Source: Streptomyces sp. NBC_01353 (GTDB lineage Bacteria > Actinomycetota > Actinomycetes > Streptomycetales > Streptomycetaceae). Taken from it: a DNA stretch of 64,000 nt. The position numbers were made by a program, and so were the translations under genes. The first letter of the stretch is position 1. Every line of letters starts with the position of its first letter. Positions 17,846 to 26,589 of the stretch are shown in pieces. Below the pieces are notes generated by a model, which worked only from the letters and a program-made list of their open reading frames with translations, was not told the DNA's origin and made no database searches. The stretch lies in the NCBI RefSeq assembly GCF_036237275.1, contig NZ_CP108352.1, positions 1,240,001 to 1,304,000 of the forward strand, given 5' to 3'.

Positions 17846-18265
17846 TCAGCGGCCCTCGACGAGGCCGGCGAAGTCGCGTTCGTTGCGTTCGGCGCGGCGG
17901 ACGTACCAGCGGGCGACGGCCCAGATGACCGGGTAGACGCCGACGCCGAGGGCGGCCCAGACGACGGCCTCGGGTGCGGGGAGCGCGAGGAGCAGCGGCA
18001 GCGGGCCGACGAGGAGGGCGAGGGCGCCGAGGGCGGTGAGGGCGGCCTTCAGCTGGCTCCGCATCAGGGAGCGCACATAGGTGTGGCCGAGGGTGGTCTG
18101 CTCGCTGATCTCGGAGCGGGCGGGGGGATGGCCGGGCGGACGGCCGTGCGGGTACGGCGGGGGCGGGCCGCCCGCACGGTCGCGGAGGGCGGAGGCGCGC
18201 GTGACCGTCTCGCGCCGGGGCCGGCGCGGCGGTGGCTGCTCGGACGTCGGTGTCCGCTCCGTCAT
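17846..18265 (-). CDS. DUF485-like small membrane protein, partner of the SSS symporter
   Basis: 139 residues. A Pro/Arg-rich cytoplasmic N-terminus (1-62) is followed by two hydrophobic segments (about 73-93 and 99-118) and a basic tail with RRAERNERDF. It matches the position and two-TM form of the YjcH/DUF485 proteins found next to acetate permeases. The symporter starts 15 bp downstream, so the pair is likely co-translated. DUF485 proteins have no proven activity; a role as accessory subunit is inferred from context. Confidence 0.75.
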   Translation of the reverse strand: MTERTPTSEQPPPRRPRRETVTRASALRDRAGGPPPPYPHGRPPGHPPARSEISEQTTLGHTYVRSLMRSQLKAALTALGALALLVGPLPLLLALPAPEAVVWAALGVGVYPVIWAVARWYVRRAERNERDFAGLVEGR

Positions 18266-18366
18266 CTGTCGACCTCGCAGGGGCTGTGGAGTGAACGGAG
18301 TCTACGCAGCGGTGATGACGCAGGGTAGAGGCGTCGGCCGGCTTCCGGGGAACGGCCCCGCTGTCG

Positions 18367-19122
18367 TCAGCCGCCCGCGCGGCGCATGAGGAGGTCCCGC
18401 AGTTGGCGGGAGTGGCGGCGACTGACGGCCAGCTCGGTGCTGCCGACCCGGACGGAGGTGGCGCCGCCGTCGAGCCGCAGTTCGTCGATGCGGCCGAGGG
18501 CGACGAGATGGCTGCGGTGGATGCGGACGAAGCCGCGATCGGCCCACCGCTCCTCCAGCGTGGACAGCGGGATGCGGACCAGGTGGCTGCCCTCGTCGGT
18601 GTGCAGGCGGGCGTAGTCGCCCTGGGCCTCGACGTACGCGATGTCGTCGACGGCCACGAAGCGGGTGACCCCGCCGAGTTCGACCGGTATCTGCTCGGGC
18701 GCCGTGAGCGGGGCCGCGGGTACGGCGGAGGCATGGACCAGCTCACGGACCCGGCGGACGGCCTCGGCGAGCCGCTCGCGGCGCACGGGCTTCAGGACGT
18801 AGTCCACGGCCTTGAGGTCGAAGGCCTGGACGGCGAAGCCCTCGTGGGCGGTGACGAAGACGATCAGCGGGGGCCGGGCGAAGCCGGCGAGCAGCCGGGC
18901 GAGGTCGAGGCCGGTGAGGCCGGCCATGTGGATGTCGAGGAAGACGACGTCGATGGCGTCGTCACCGTCCGGCCCGGCGTCGAGGGCGCGGCCGATCCTG
19001 CGCAGCGCCTCGGTCGCGTCGGTGGCGCCCTCGGCGCTGCGGACCCGCGGATCGGCACGCAGGAGGTAGAGCAGCTCGCCGAGGGCCGGCTCTTCGTCGT
19101 CGACGGCCAGTACGCGCACCAT
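18367..19122 (-). CDS. LytTR-family response regulator
   Basis: 251 residues. Receiver domain 1-120 with acidic pair DDEE at 8-11, phospho-acceptor Asp63 in VVFLDIHM and Lys in VDYVLKPVRR. The LytTR DNA-binding domain (about 150-250) contains DDIAYVEAQGDYARLHT and FVRIHRSHLV. First gene of a cluster with the DUF485-like protein, the symporter and the LytS kinase, all on the minus strand. By analogy with BtsSR and YpdAB of enterobacteria, which control pyruvate transporters, it probably controls the symporter. That analogy is inference; no LytTR binding site was identified. Confidence 0.9.
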   Translation of the reverse strand: MVRVLAVDDEEPALGELLYLLRADPRVRSAEGATDATEALRRIGRALDAGPDGDDAIDVVFLDIHMAGLTGLDLARLLAGFARPPLIVFVTAHEGFAVQAFDLKAVDYVLKPVRRERLAEAVRRVRELVHASAVPAAPLTAPEQIPVELGGVTRFVAVDDIAYVEAQGDYARLHTDEGSHLVRIPLSTLEERWADRGFVRIHRSHLVALGRIDELRLDGGATSVRVGSTELAVSRRHSRQLRDLLMRRAGG

Positions 19123-19172
19123 GCGGCGGAGTCTATGCGAGTGGCCGCGAGCGGCTTTTCGAGCTCGGGCGG

Positions 19173-20045
19173 CTACTTGAGCAGTTTCGACATCCGGCGG
19201 TCTGCGAGCGGTTTACCGCCGGTCTGACAGGTGGGGCAGTACTGGAGGGAGGAGTCGCTGAAGGACACCTCGCGGATGGTGTCACCGCAGACCGGGCACT
19301 CCTCGCCGGTCCGGCCGTGGACGCGCAGGCCGCTCTTCTTCTCGGCCTTCAGCTTGCCCGCGGCCAGTCCGTGGGAGCGCTCGACGGCCTCGCTCAGGGT
19401 GGTACGGATCGCCTCGTGGAGAGCGGCGGTCTCCTCCTCGGTGAGGTTCTGGGTCGGTTTGAAGGGGGACATCTTCGCCACGTGCAGGATCTCGTCGCTG
19501 TACGCGTTGCCGATACCGGCGATCACGCTCTGGTCCCGCAGAGCGCCCTTGATCTGGCGCCGTTCCGCGGCGAGCAGGGCGGTGAAGGTGGCGAGGTCGA
19601 AGTCGTCCGCGAGCGGGTCGGGACCGAGGCGGGCGACGCCCGGCACGTCCTGCGGGTCGCGGACGAGGTGGACGGCGAGCCGCTTGGTGGTGCCGGCCTC
19701 GGTGAGGTCGAAGCCGTCGCCCTCGGTGAGCGCGGTGCGCAGGGCGAGCGGCCCTTTGCCGGGGCGCGGCGGCCCCGAGGGCAGCGGGTCCTTCCACTGG
19801 AGCCAGCCCGCGCGGGCGAGGTGGACGAGGAGATGGAGCTCGCCCGCCTCGCCGTCGGTGGTGATGTCCAGGAACTTGCCGTGCCGGGCGACTCCGGTGA
19901 CGGTGGCGCCCTCGACGGCGCCGATGGGTGGGTCGTACGTCTTGAGCACGCTGATCGCGACGGGCAGCACGCGGGCGATCTGCTTGCCCACCAGATGCTC
20001 GTCGAGGAACTCGCGCAGCGCTTCCACCTCGGGCAGTTCGGGCAT
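19173..20045 (-). CDS. Formamidopyrimidine-DNA glycosylase family protein (Fpg/Nei)
   Basis: 290 residues. The chain opens MPELPEVEALREFL, and catalysis in this family needs Pro at position 2 as N-terminal nucleophile with Glu3, which fixes the start at ATG 20045. RQIKGALRDQSVIAGIGNAYSDEILHVAK spans the helix-two-turn-helix, and the C-terminal zinc finger has CPVCG and CPTCQ. It excises oxidised bases and nicks the abasic site. A second, divergent Fpg besides the housekeeping MutM is usual in Streptomyces; substrate preference cannot be read from sequence. Confidence 0.92.
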   Translation of the reverse strand: MPELPEVEALREFLDEHLVGKQIARVLPVAISVLKTYDPPIGAVEGATVTGVARHGKFLDITTDGEAGELHLLVHLARAGWLQWKDPLPSGPPRPGKGPLALRTALTEGDGFDLTEAGTTKRLAVHLVRDPQDVPGVARLGPDPLADDFDLATFTALLAAERRQIKGALRDQSVIAGIGNAYSDEILHVAKMSPFKPTQNLTEEETAALHEAIRTTLSEAVERSHGLAAGKLKAEKKSGLRVHGRTGEECPVCGDTIREVSFSDSSLQYCPTCQTGGKPLADRRMSKLLK

Positions 20046-20082
20046 GACTCCACCTTCCCGCACGGGCCGTCAGGATGCGCGT

Positions 20083-21441
20083 TCAGACACCCCCGAGGTC
20101 TTCGAGCAGGTCGAGTTCGTCGCCGAGGGCGGCGGCCAGGGCCTCGATGTCGGGGACGGCCTTGCCGTCGGCGACCAGGCCGACGTGGACCCGGCCGGCG
20201 TACGGGGACATGGCGACGGCGAGCGCTTGGCCGCGGGCGATCGGGGCCATCGGGAAGAGCTCGCGCAGCGGGGCGCCGCCGAGGGAGAGGGCCGAGCGGG
20301 GCAGCGGAACGTTGGTGACCAGGACGTCGAAGAGGAGCCGGGCGGCTCCGGAGGCCAGCGGCGCGCCGAAGCGGTGGGCGAGCGAGGGCAGTTGGTCGGC
20401 GAGTACGGCGACGGCTCCGGCGCCGCGCAGCGGACCGTCGGCCTTGTTGCGGTCCATGGCCCGCCGCACGGAGGCCAGCCGGGTCGCGGGGTCGGGCTCG
20501 GTGACGGGGAGGGTGAGGAGGTAGGCGGAGAGGCTGTTGCCGGAGCCGGCGGGTGAGCCGGGGCGCCGTCGGGAGACGGGGACGAGGGCGCGCGGATCGG
20601 CGGCGGGAAGCGGTTCGCCGCGTCCGTCGAGCCAGCGGCGCAGGGCTCCGGCGACAACGGCGAGGAGCACGTCGTTGGCGGTGCCGCCGGTGGTGCGGCG
20701 CACGTGGTGGACGCGTTCCAGGTCCAGGACGGCGGTGGCGACGCGGCGGGTCCCGCTGGAGTGGGCGGCGAGGGCGGAGGGCGCCCGGACGTCGATCTGG
20801 CCTGCGCGGAGGAAGGAGGCGCCGACCACGGAGGCGCCGACGTCGACGGCCCGGCCGATGTCCTCGATGCGTTCCCGGGCGGCGCCCATGATCCGCCCGG
20901 GACCGGGGAGCCAGGAGCGCGGCGGTACGTTGCGGGCGCGGCGCCCTCCGTACCTCCGGGTCGCGGCGATCTCGTCGAAGATCCCGGCTCCGATGGCGAC
21001 GGCCCTCATGCCGTCGGCGAGGGCGTGGTGCAGTTTGACGAGAACGGCGAACGAGCCGTCGGGGGCGCCGGTGAGCAGATACATCTCCCAGGGCGGCAGC
21101 CCGCGTTCGACCGGCCGTTCCATGAGTTCGCCCGCGAGCCGGGCCGCTTCGGCGGCGAAGTCGGCGCCGGGCAGCGCGATCTCCCGCACGTGGCGTCCTA
21201 CGTCGAACCGCTTGTCCGTGGTCCAGGCGGCGCCTCCGACGGGCAGCAGGACGTCGCGGACCTTCATGCGCAGCCGGGGGATCGCGGCGGCGCGGCGCGC
21301 GAGCAGGTCCAGGACGGCGGACGGATCGCCGTGGGCGGGGAGCGGGCCGAAGTGGGCGAGCGCGCCCAGGTGCATGGGGTGGTCGGTGGATTCGAGGTGC
21401 CAGAACGCCAGATCAAGAGGTGCCAGAAGCTCACTGCTCAA
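20083..21441 (-). CDS. WS/DGAT-type O-acyltransferase
   Basis: 452 residues from TTG 21441. The catalytic motif HHALADG (residues 138-144) fits the HHxxxDG of wax ester synthase/diacylglycerol acyltransferases. The N-terminal MSSELLAPLDLAFWHLES and the C-terminal FDVLVTNVPLP (the PLW/NVPGP-like block) are also present. It would join acyl-CoA to fatty alcohol or diacylglycerol to make storage lipid. TTG 21441 gives the family N-terminus and has GAGGA 11 bases upstream; an upstream TTG at 21507 would overlap the previous gene's stop and add 22 atypical residues. Confidence 0.87.
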   Translation of the reverse strand: MSSELLAPLDLAFWHLESTDHPMHLGALAHFGPLPAHGDPSAVLDLLARRAAAIPRLRMKVRDVLLPVGGAAWTTDKRFDVGRHVREIALPGADFAAEAARLAGELMERPVERGLPPWEMYLLTGAPDGSFAVLVKLHHALADGMRAVAIGAGIFDEIAATRRYGGRRARNVPPRSWLPGPGRIMGAARERIEDIGRAVDVGASVVGASFLRAGQIDVRAPSALAAHSSGTRRVATAVLDLERVHHVRRTTGGTANDVLLAVVAGALRRWLDGRGEPLPAADPRALVPVSRRRPGSPAGSGNSLSAYLLTLPVTEPDPATRLASVRRAMDRNKADGPLRGAGAVAVLADQLPSLAHRFGAPLASGAARLLFDVLVTNVPLPRSALSLGGAPLRELFPMAPIARGQALAVAMSPYAGRVHVGLVADGKAVPDIEALAAALGDELDLLEDLGGV

Positions 21442-21503
21442 GTGATCACATGTCCTCAGAGGGTGGCAGGGGATCGCAGTCAATCGCGTACGGTCGGTTA
21501 CGG

Positions 21504-23609
21504 TCAAGTACGATCAATGTACGCAGGGTTAACAATGAATTCGCACCAGACGCACTTGCCGCTGCCGCGCGATTCGACGCCCCAGACGTCCGAGATCCGG
21601 TCGACGAGCATCAGACCCCGGCCCGACACGCCCGACTCCCCCGCCTCTCTCCGTCGCGGCAGCGCGCTGGAGCGGTCCTCGACCTCCACCCGCAGCCGCC
21701 GTTCCGGGCCCGCCAGCATCCGCAGGGTCACGATCGCCCCGCCGTCGGTGTGCATCAGCGCGTTGGTGATCAGTTCGTCGGAGACCAGCTCGATCTCGTC
21801 CGAGCGCTCCCCGGCACCCCAGGCCCGTACGGCAGCCCGGATCATGTGACGCGCGGAGCTCAGCGCCTCCGGGTCGCTCTGCGCCACATGCTGCTGGAGC
21901 CGGCCGCCGGACTGCGGATAGTACGACCCCTGGCGGCGCAGCAGGAGGATCGCCACGTCGTCCTCGCCGCCCCGCTCGTCCACGACCTCGCAGAGGTGGT
22001 CGGCCAGTTCCTGAAGGTCCCGCGGCCCGCGCCTGACCAGCGAGGACAGCCATGTCAGCCCTTCGTCGAGATCCGAGCCCGGCTTCTCCACCAGGCCGTC
22101 GGTGTACAGCAGCAGGGTCTGCCCGGGGGACAGCTCCAGGGTGGTCACGGGATGGTCGAGACGGGCGAACTCGGCCGAGAGGCCCAGGGGCAGTCCGCCC
22201 TCCACCGGCAGCCGACGGCAGCTGCCGTCGGTGTCCTGGAGCAACGGGTCGACATGCCCGGCGCGCACCACCTGGACGACGCCGGTGGCGAGGTCCGCCT
22301 CGACATAGGTGCAGGTGGCGAAGCGGTCGGTGTCCAGCTCGTGGAGGAAGACGGAGGCCCTGGCCATCACGGTCGCCGGGGTGTGCCCCTCGGCGGCGTA
22401 GGCCCGCAGGACGATCCGCAGCTGTCCCATGACGGCCGCGGCATGGGTGTCGTGTCCCTGTACGTCTCCGATGACGGCGCCGACCCGGCCGCCCGGCAGC
22501 GGGATGACGTCGTACCAGTCGCCGCCGATGTCCCGGCCGAGGCGGGCCGACCGGTAGCGGACGGCTATCTGGGCGCCGGGCACGTCGGGGATACGGCGCG
22601 GCAGCATCGCCTGCTGGAGCCCCTCGGCCAGGTCGTGCTCCTGCTCGTAGAGCATGGCGCGCTGGAGGCTCTGCGCGATGCTGCTGCCGAGCGCCACCAG
22701 CAGATTGCGCTCGTCGGCGCTGAAGCCGGTCTTGTCGCTGTAGAGCAGTCCGAGCGCGCCGATCGGCCGGGCCTGGGCGATCAGCGGCAGATAGGCCGCC
22801 GAGGTGATGCCGAGTCCGCTGATGTGCGGCCACAGGATCGGGTACGAGTCGGCGAAGTCCTTCGGCGACTCGATGAACCTCGGGCGCAGGGTCCGGACCA
22901 CCTCGCTCATCGGGTACGGCTCGTCCACCCGGGTGAATCGCGTGCCGGGCACGAAGGCGCCGGTGGGCCCCTCGGCGACCAGATGGATGCGGCCGGCCTC
23001 CAGGAGTCCCATGACGAGGCTGGTGGCACCGAAGTACTGGAGGCCGTGCGAGGCGCCGAGCAGGTCGATGATGTCCTGCACGGTCCGGGCGTGGGCCAGG
23101 GCCGCGGTGGTGCCCTCCACGACGCTGGTGCGTCTGCGGCGCCCTTCGTCCAGGCCGAGCCGGGCGGCCTGCTCGGTCACCTCCTCGGAGGCGTCCCGGA
23201 CGATGCCGATGATCCGGACGGGGCGGCCGGTCTCGTCTCGCTGGATCTGCCCCTCGGTGTGCGTCCAGCGCGGGCTGCCGTCCCGCAGCCGGACGCGGAA
23301 GTACGCGCCGTAGTGTTCGCTGCCGTCCTTGAGCGCGTGGGAGACCAGGGTGTCGAGCTGCCGTCCTTCGTCGGGCATCACGCGGGAGGAGAGGGTGAGC
23401 GGGTTGCCGTCGTACTCCTCGGACCCGATGTCGAAGATCCTGAGGGCGCCCTCGTCCATGGCCAGCAGGCCGGTGACAAGGTCCCAGTCGAAGCTTCCCA
23501 TCCGGAACGCACGACCGTAGTCACGGAGGAAGCAGCACGTCACACCCCCTGCTCCTGATGCGCAGCGGCATGGGTCCGCCGCCTCGCCTCCCCCCGTGCC
23601 CGCGCTCAT
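21504..23609 (-). CDS. PAS-GAF-SpoIIE phosphatase with C-terminal RsbW-like ATPase domain
   Basis: 701 residues. PAS domain (about 30-155, fold of RIFDIGSEEYDG), GAF domain (about 175-340), PP2C-type SpoIIE phosphatase (about 365-560, metal motifs RDIGGDWYDV and VIGDVQGHD, DERGGEDDVAILLL) and an HATPase_c domain (about 580-695, ELVSDELITNALMHT, GRGLMLVD). The combination suggests a switch that dephosphorylates an anti-anti-sigma factor and itself carries an anti-sigma-like kinase domain, as in several Streptomyces stress modules. No partner anti-anti-sigma gene lies nearby. The first 30 residues contain three Cys and may not be translated if a downstream start is used. Confidence 0.9.
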   Translation of the reverse strand: MSAGTGGGEAADPCRCASGAGGVTCCFLRDYGRAFRMGSFDWDLVTGLLAMDEGALRIFDIGSEEYDGNPLTLSSRVMPDEGRQLDTLVSHALKDGSEHYGAYFRVRLRDGSPRWTHTEGQIQRDETGRPVRIIGIVRDASEEVTEQAARLGLDEGRRRRTSVVEGTTAALAHARTVQDIIDLLGASHGLQYFGATSLVMGLLEAGRIHLVAEGPTGAFVPGTRFTRVDEPYPMSEVVRTLRPRFIESPKDFADSYPILWPHISGLGITSAAYLPLIAQARPIGALGLLYSDKTGFSADERNLLVALGSSIAQSLQRAMLYEQEHDLAEGLQQAMLPRRIPDVPGAQIAVRYRSARLGRDIGGDWYDVIPLPGGRVGAVIGDVQGHDTHAAAVMGQLRIVLRAYAAEGHTPATVMARASVFLHELDTDRFATCTYVEADLATGVVQVVRAGHVDPLLQDTDGSCRRLPVEGGLPLGLSAEFARLDHPVTTLELSPGQTLLLYTDGLVEKPGSDLDEGLTWLSSLVRRGPRDLQELADHLCEVVDERGGEDDVAILLLRRQGSYYPQSGGRLQQHVAQSDPEALSSARHMIRAAVRAWGAGERSDEIELVSDELITNALMHTDGGAIVTLRMLAGPERRLRVEVEDRSSALPRRREAGESGVSGRGLMLVDRISDVWGVESRGSGKCVWCEFIVNPAYIDRT

Positions 23610-23718
23610 GGGGCCACGCTAGGCGCAGGCCAGGCGGCGCGCACGGCGAAGAAGAGCCGGGGGTCCGGGTGGAGGTTCGGGCCCGGGGTCCAGGTGGAGG
23701 TCCGGGTGGGGACACACC

Positions 23719-24915
23719 TCATCCCTCGAAGGTTTCCGGCTGCTGGGCGCCGGTGTCGCTGGGGAACAGGTCCTCGAAGGAGGGCGGGTCCGACTCGGGT
23801 TCCGGCTCGACAGGCGAATCCGGGGAGGCCGGCTCCGACCAGGTCGGCGTGGGGCACCCCGGCGGGATCGACGGGCTCGGGGAGGTCGGGTCGGGAGTCG
23901 TCGTGTCCGGACTGCCGGTCGGGCTCTCGTACGGCGACGACGGGCAATCGGTCGTGGACGGGGAGTCGCTCGGCGGCGGGGTGGAACCGTCGGGCGAGGT
24001 GTCGTCTCCGGGGGTGGTCGAGCCGTCGGGGCTCACGGAGGCACTGCGGTCGGGTGCGGGAGAGGTGTCGGTGACCGACGGGGACGGCACCGGGGTCGGC
24101 GAGCCGGTGAGGTCGCAGGCGGCGGGGTCACAAGGCGGGACGACGGCGGGATGCCTGTCCCGCTCACCGTCGGTGCCCGTCTTCCGCTCGATCCAGGTGT
24201 TGTCGACGACGTTCACGATGACCAGGCTGTTGACGACCGTCGTGGTCGGCCTGATGACGACGACCCGGTCGGGGCGGAAGCCGCCCCAGGGCTGTCCACG
24301 GTGCGTGGCGCCCTGGACCGCGACCGGCGAGCGCAGCGGGTTTCCGCAGGCGCAGCGGACGCGGGGCGCACCGTACTGGTCGACGAGCACCGCCGTACCG
24401 GACTGGAGGACGGACTGGAACGAGGTGACGTCTCCGTCGCGGTAGCCGTGGCCGGTGACGCGGGTGTCGGCGCGCAGGAGGACGGGGGTGAGGCCGCGCA
24501 GCCAGCCGGCGAGGCGGGACTCTGGGATGCCGGCGGCCTCCGCGAAGGCACGGGCCTTGGCCTGGTCGCCGGCGAGGAAGGCGACCTGCCGCTCGACATC
24601 GCAGCTGGCGGCGGAGCGGTTGCCGCCGTAGAGGCCGGGGGTGGAGCCGCTGATCTCGCGGATCACCTGGGTCGTGGCGGTGGGCGGCGGGGCGGTGCTC
24701 GGGGCCGGCACGCCGGCGGTCCTCGCCGTGGAGGCGGTGAAGGGGTCGGAGCCCTGGGCGGCGACCGGCTGGAGGAAGACGTCCTGCGAGTCGGCGGCCG
24801 TCCCGGCGCCACCACGGTCGCCGTCGGACGAGCAGCCCCCGAGCACCAGCGCCGAGACCAGCGCGACGAGTGCGGCGACATGGGGCAGTCGCGGCCGGCG
24901 TATGGGTGAGCGCAC
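23719..24915 (-). CDS. DUF6777-type lipoprotein with long Ser/Pro/Thr/Asp-rich tail
   Basis: 398 residues from GTG 24915, with AGGAG six bases upstream, which decides the start over an ATG at 24984. Lipoprotein signal ending VLGGCSSD. The globular part (about 35-250) contains GSTPGLYGGNR, SCDVERQVAFL and CACGNPL, marking a Streptomyces family named DUF6777 that I recognise only from memory. The last 150 residues are a low-complexity, acidic Pro/Ser/Thr/Asp stalk. Exposed at the cell surface; function unknown. No coupling with neighbours. Confidence 0.82.
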   Translation of the reverse strand: MRSPIRRPRLPHVAALVALVSALVLGGCSSDGDRGGAGTAADSQDVFLQPVAAQGSDPFTASTARTAGVPAPSTAPPPTATTQVIREISGSTPGLYGGNRSAASCDVERQVAFLAGDQAKARAFAEAAGIPESRLAGWLRGLTPVLLRADTRVTGHGYRDGDVTSFQSVLQSGTAVLVDQYGAPRVRCACGNPLRSPVAVQGATHRGQPWGGFRPDRVVVIRPTTTVVNSLVIVNVVDNTWIERKTGTDGERDRHPAVVPPCDPAACDLTGSPTPVPSPSVTDTSPAPDRSASVSPDGSTTPGDDTSPDGSTPPPSDSPSTTDCPSSPYESPTGSPDTTTPDPTSPSPSIPPGCPTPTWSEPASPDSPVEPEPESDPPSFEDLFPSDTGAQQPETFEG

Positions 24916-25036
24916 GTGGATCTCCTGCCTCTTTCCACCCCGAGACATTCCTTCATGTCTGTCGCACCGCGCGGTCGCCCGCAAGTGGAGTGCGGCCGGC
25001 CGGGGGACGGTCGGCCGGCCGCGTACGGGAGACGCA

Positions 25037-25052
25037 CTTGAACACGTTCAAG
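25037..25052. promoter_or_regulatory. Palindromic operator 1 over the -35 box
   Basis: CTTGAACACGTTCAAG is a perfect 16-bp palindrome; its 14-bp core is repeated exactly at 25081-25094. Binding would cover the -35 hexamer. Confidence 0.75.
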
Positions 25053-25066
25053 AAAAGCCCTACGCT
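25038..25066 (+). promoter_or_regulatory. Sigma-70-type promoter of the yndJ-like operon
   Basis: -35 TTGAAC (25038-25043) and -10 TACGCT (25061-25066) with a 17-nt spacer, 45 bp ahead of the ATG at 25111. The -35 box is the first half of an operator palindrome. Confidence 0.7.
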
Positions 25067-25080
25067 CGACCCCGTTGGGT

Positions 25081-25094
25081 TTGAACACGTTCAA
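25081..25094. promoter_or_regulatory. Palindromic operator 2 in the leader
   Basis: TTGAACACGTTCAA repeats the core of operator 1 at 43-bp spacing, about four helical turns, between the predicted transcription start and the ribosome site. TetR-family repressors use palindromes of this type. Confidence 0.75.
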
Positions 25095-25110
25095 TCAGGG
25101 GGTGGGCGGC

Positions 25111-25992
25111 ATGTCCGTGCTGGTCGATCTCATCGTGATGCTCGGCATGTTCGTCATCGTCCCGATGGGCCTGGGGCTCATCGACGGCCCCCGGCCGCGC
25201 GGACTGCACCTGCTCCGCCGCGCCTGGCCGCTGCTGGCCGCCCCCGGTGCCCTGGCCCTGTGGCTCCCGCGCTCCCCCACCGCCGCCGCGCTCGCCACGG
25301 TCTACGCACTGGCCACCCTCGCGCTGGCGCTCTGCGCACCGGCCCGGCTCGCGGCGCTCCCCCGGCCGAAGGCCGGCCTGTCGCTCCGCTCCCTCCCGCC
25401 CTCGGAGATCGCCGTGCTCACGGCACTGGTGACCCCCTCGGTCGCGGGCCTCGCCCTGGTCGCCGAACGTGCGGGGCACGAGCTGTTCGGCTTCGACCTC
25501 GACATCCTGGCCCTGACCGTGCCCCACTTCCACTTCGCCGGCTTCGCCGCCGCCCTGGTGGCCGGCCTGGTCTGCCGTACGTCCGACGGACCCGCCACGC
25601 GCTTCGCCGCGCTCAGCGTTCCACTCGGCACCCTGCTCGTGCTGGTCGGCTACTTCGTCGACGACTGGGCCGAGCTCGCCGGGGCGCTCGTCCTCACCGC
25701 CGGAATGTGGGCCGTCGCCCTGGAGACCTGGCGGGAGCTGCGCACCGGCGCCCGCGACCCGGTCACCCACGGCCTCCTTGCCGTCTCGGCCGTGGTGCTC
25801 GTGGCGACCATGCTGCTCGCCCTGAGCTGGGCACTCGGCGAGGCGACCGGCCTCCCCCACCCGAACCTGACCTGGATGGCCGCCACCCACGGCCTCGGCA
25901 ACGCCCTCGGTTTCGCGCTCTGCTCGCTGCTCGCCCGGCGCCGCCTGCGGGCGACCGCCCCGAAGAAGGAGACCGCATCATGGCCCGTCTGA
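25111..25992 (+). CDS. YndJ-family multi-pass membrane protein
   Basis: 293 residues from ATG 25111. About eight hydrophobic segments and short loops; the PHFHFAGFAAAL and HGLGNALGF segments match the Bacillus YndJ family, for which no biochemical function is known. Expressed from a promoter with two identical operators. The 3' end overlaps the DUF1990 gene by 13 nt, so they are translationally coupled; this YndJ/DUF1990 pairing recurs in Gram-positive genomes. The in-frame TTG at 25075 lies inside the operator region and is less likely. Confidence 0.82.
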   Translation: MSVLVDLIVMLGMFVIVPMGLGLIDGPRPRGLHLLRRAWPLLAAPGALALWLPRSPTAAALATVYALATLALALCAPARLAALPRPKAGLSLRSLPPSEIAVLTALVTPSVAGLALVAERAGHELFGFDLDILALTVPHFHFAGFAAALVAGLVCRTSDGPATRFAALSVPLGTLLVLVGYFVDDWAELAGALVLTAGMWAVALETWRELRTGARDPVTHGLLAVSAVVLVATMLLALSWALGEATGLPHPNLTWMAATHGLGNALGFALCSLLARRRLRATAPKKETASWPV

Positions 25993-26525
25993 TCCGCGAC
26001 CTCGCCACACCCACCGCCCCCGCGCCCCTGAACTACCGGGACGTCGGCGCCACCGGCCGGGACCGTCTTCCGGCCGGCTACCACCACCTCCACCACACGG
26101 TCCGCATCGGGCGGGGCCGGGACGCCTTCGAGACCGCCGGTACCGCCGTCACCACCTGGCGGATGCACCGTGCCTCGGGCGCCCGGGTCCACAGCGAGGC
26201 GGTCCGCGCCGAGCCCGGCGTCTTCGTCGAGGTCTCGATGGGCCTCGGCCCGGTCCGGTTCGCCGCACCCTGCGAGGTGATCTGGACCGCGTACGAGAAG
26301 GACCGCACCGGATTCGCCTACGGCACCCGCACCGGCCACCCCGAGAGCGGCGAGGAGTCCTTCGTCGTCGACCTGCACGACGACGGCTCGGTCTGGTTCA
26401 CGGTCACCGCCTTCAGCCGTCCCGCCGCCTGGTACACCCGCCTCGCGGGACCGCTCGTCCCCGTCCTCCAGCACGCCTACGCACGCCACCTCGGCCGCAC
26501 GCTCCAGCGCGTCGTCGCGGGATGA
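25980..26525 (+). CDS. DUF1990-family protein
   Basis: 181 residues from ATG 25980 inside the end of the yndJ-like gene. Typical family features: NYRDVGATGRDRLPAGYHHL near the N-terminus, then GRGRDAFETAGTAVTTWRM, VEVSMGLGPVRFAAPCEVIW, FAYGTRTGHPESGEESF and FSRPAAWYTRLAGP. Members form a hot-dog/beta-barrel-like lipid-binding shape; function unproven. Probably acts with the membrane protein encoded upstream. The longer open frame upstream of 25980 is not coding. Confidence 0.85.
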   Translation: MARLIRDLATPTAPAPLNYRDVGATGRDRLPAGYHHLHHTVRIGRGRDAFETAGTAVTTWRMHRASGARVHSEAVRAEPGVFVEVSMGLGPVRFAAPCEVIWTAYEKDRTGFAYGTRTGHPESGEESFVVDLHDDGSVWFTVTAFSRPAAWYTRLAGPLVPVLQHAYARHLGRTLQRVVAG

Positions 26526-26589
26526 CGCCGGGGTCACGCCCGGGGTTACGCTCCCTTTGTAGGCATACGTTCCGACCCAGGAGGCGGCC

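Noticed and set aside
15875-18328. An 817-codon plus-strand open frame opposite the symporter
   Set aside because: Mirror of the symporter gene; repeat-rich, no domain, and codon bias fits the minus strand.
14637-18746. A 1369-codon open frame on the minus strand across the kinase, symporter and response-regulator genes
   Set aside because: Only 14637-15854 is real (LytS kinase). The rest is an open antisense/alternative frame of GC-rich genes, with Arg/Pro-rich low-complexity translation.
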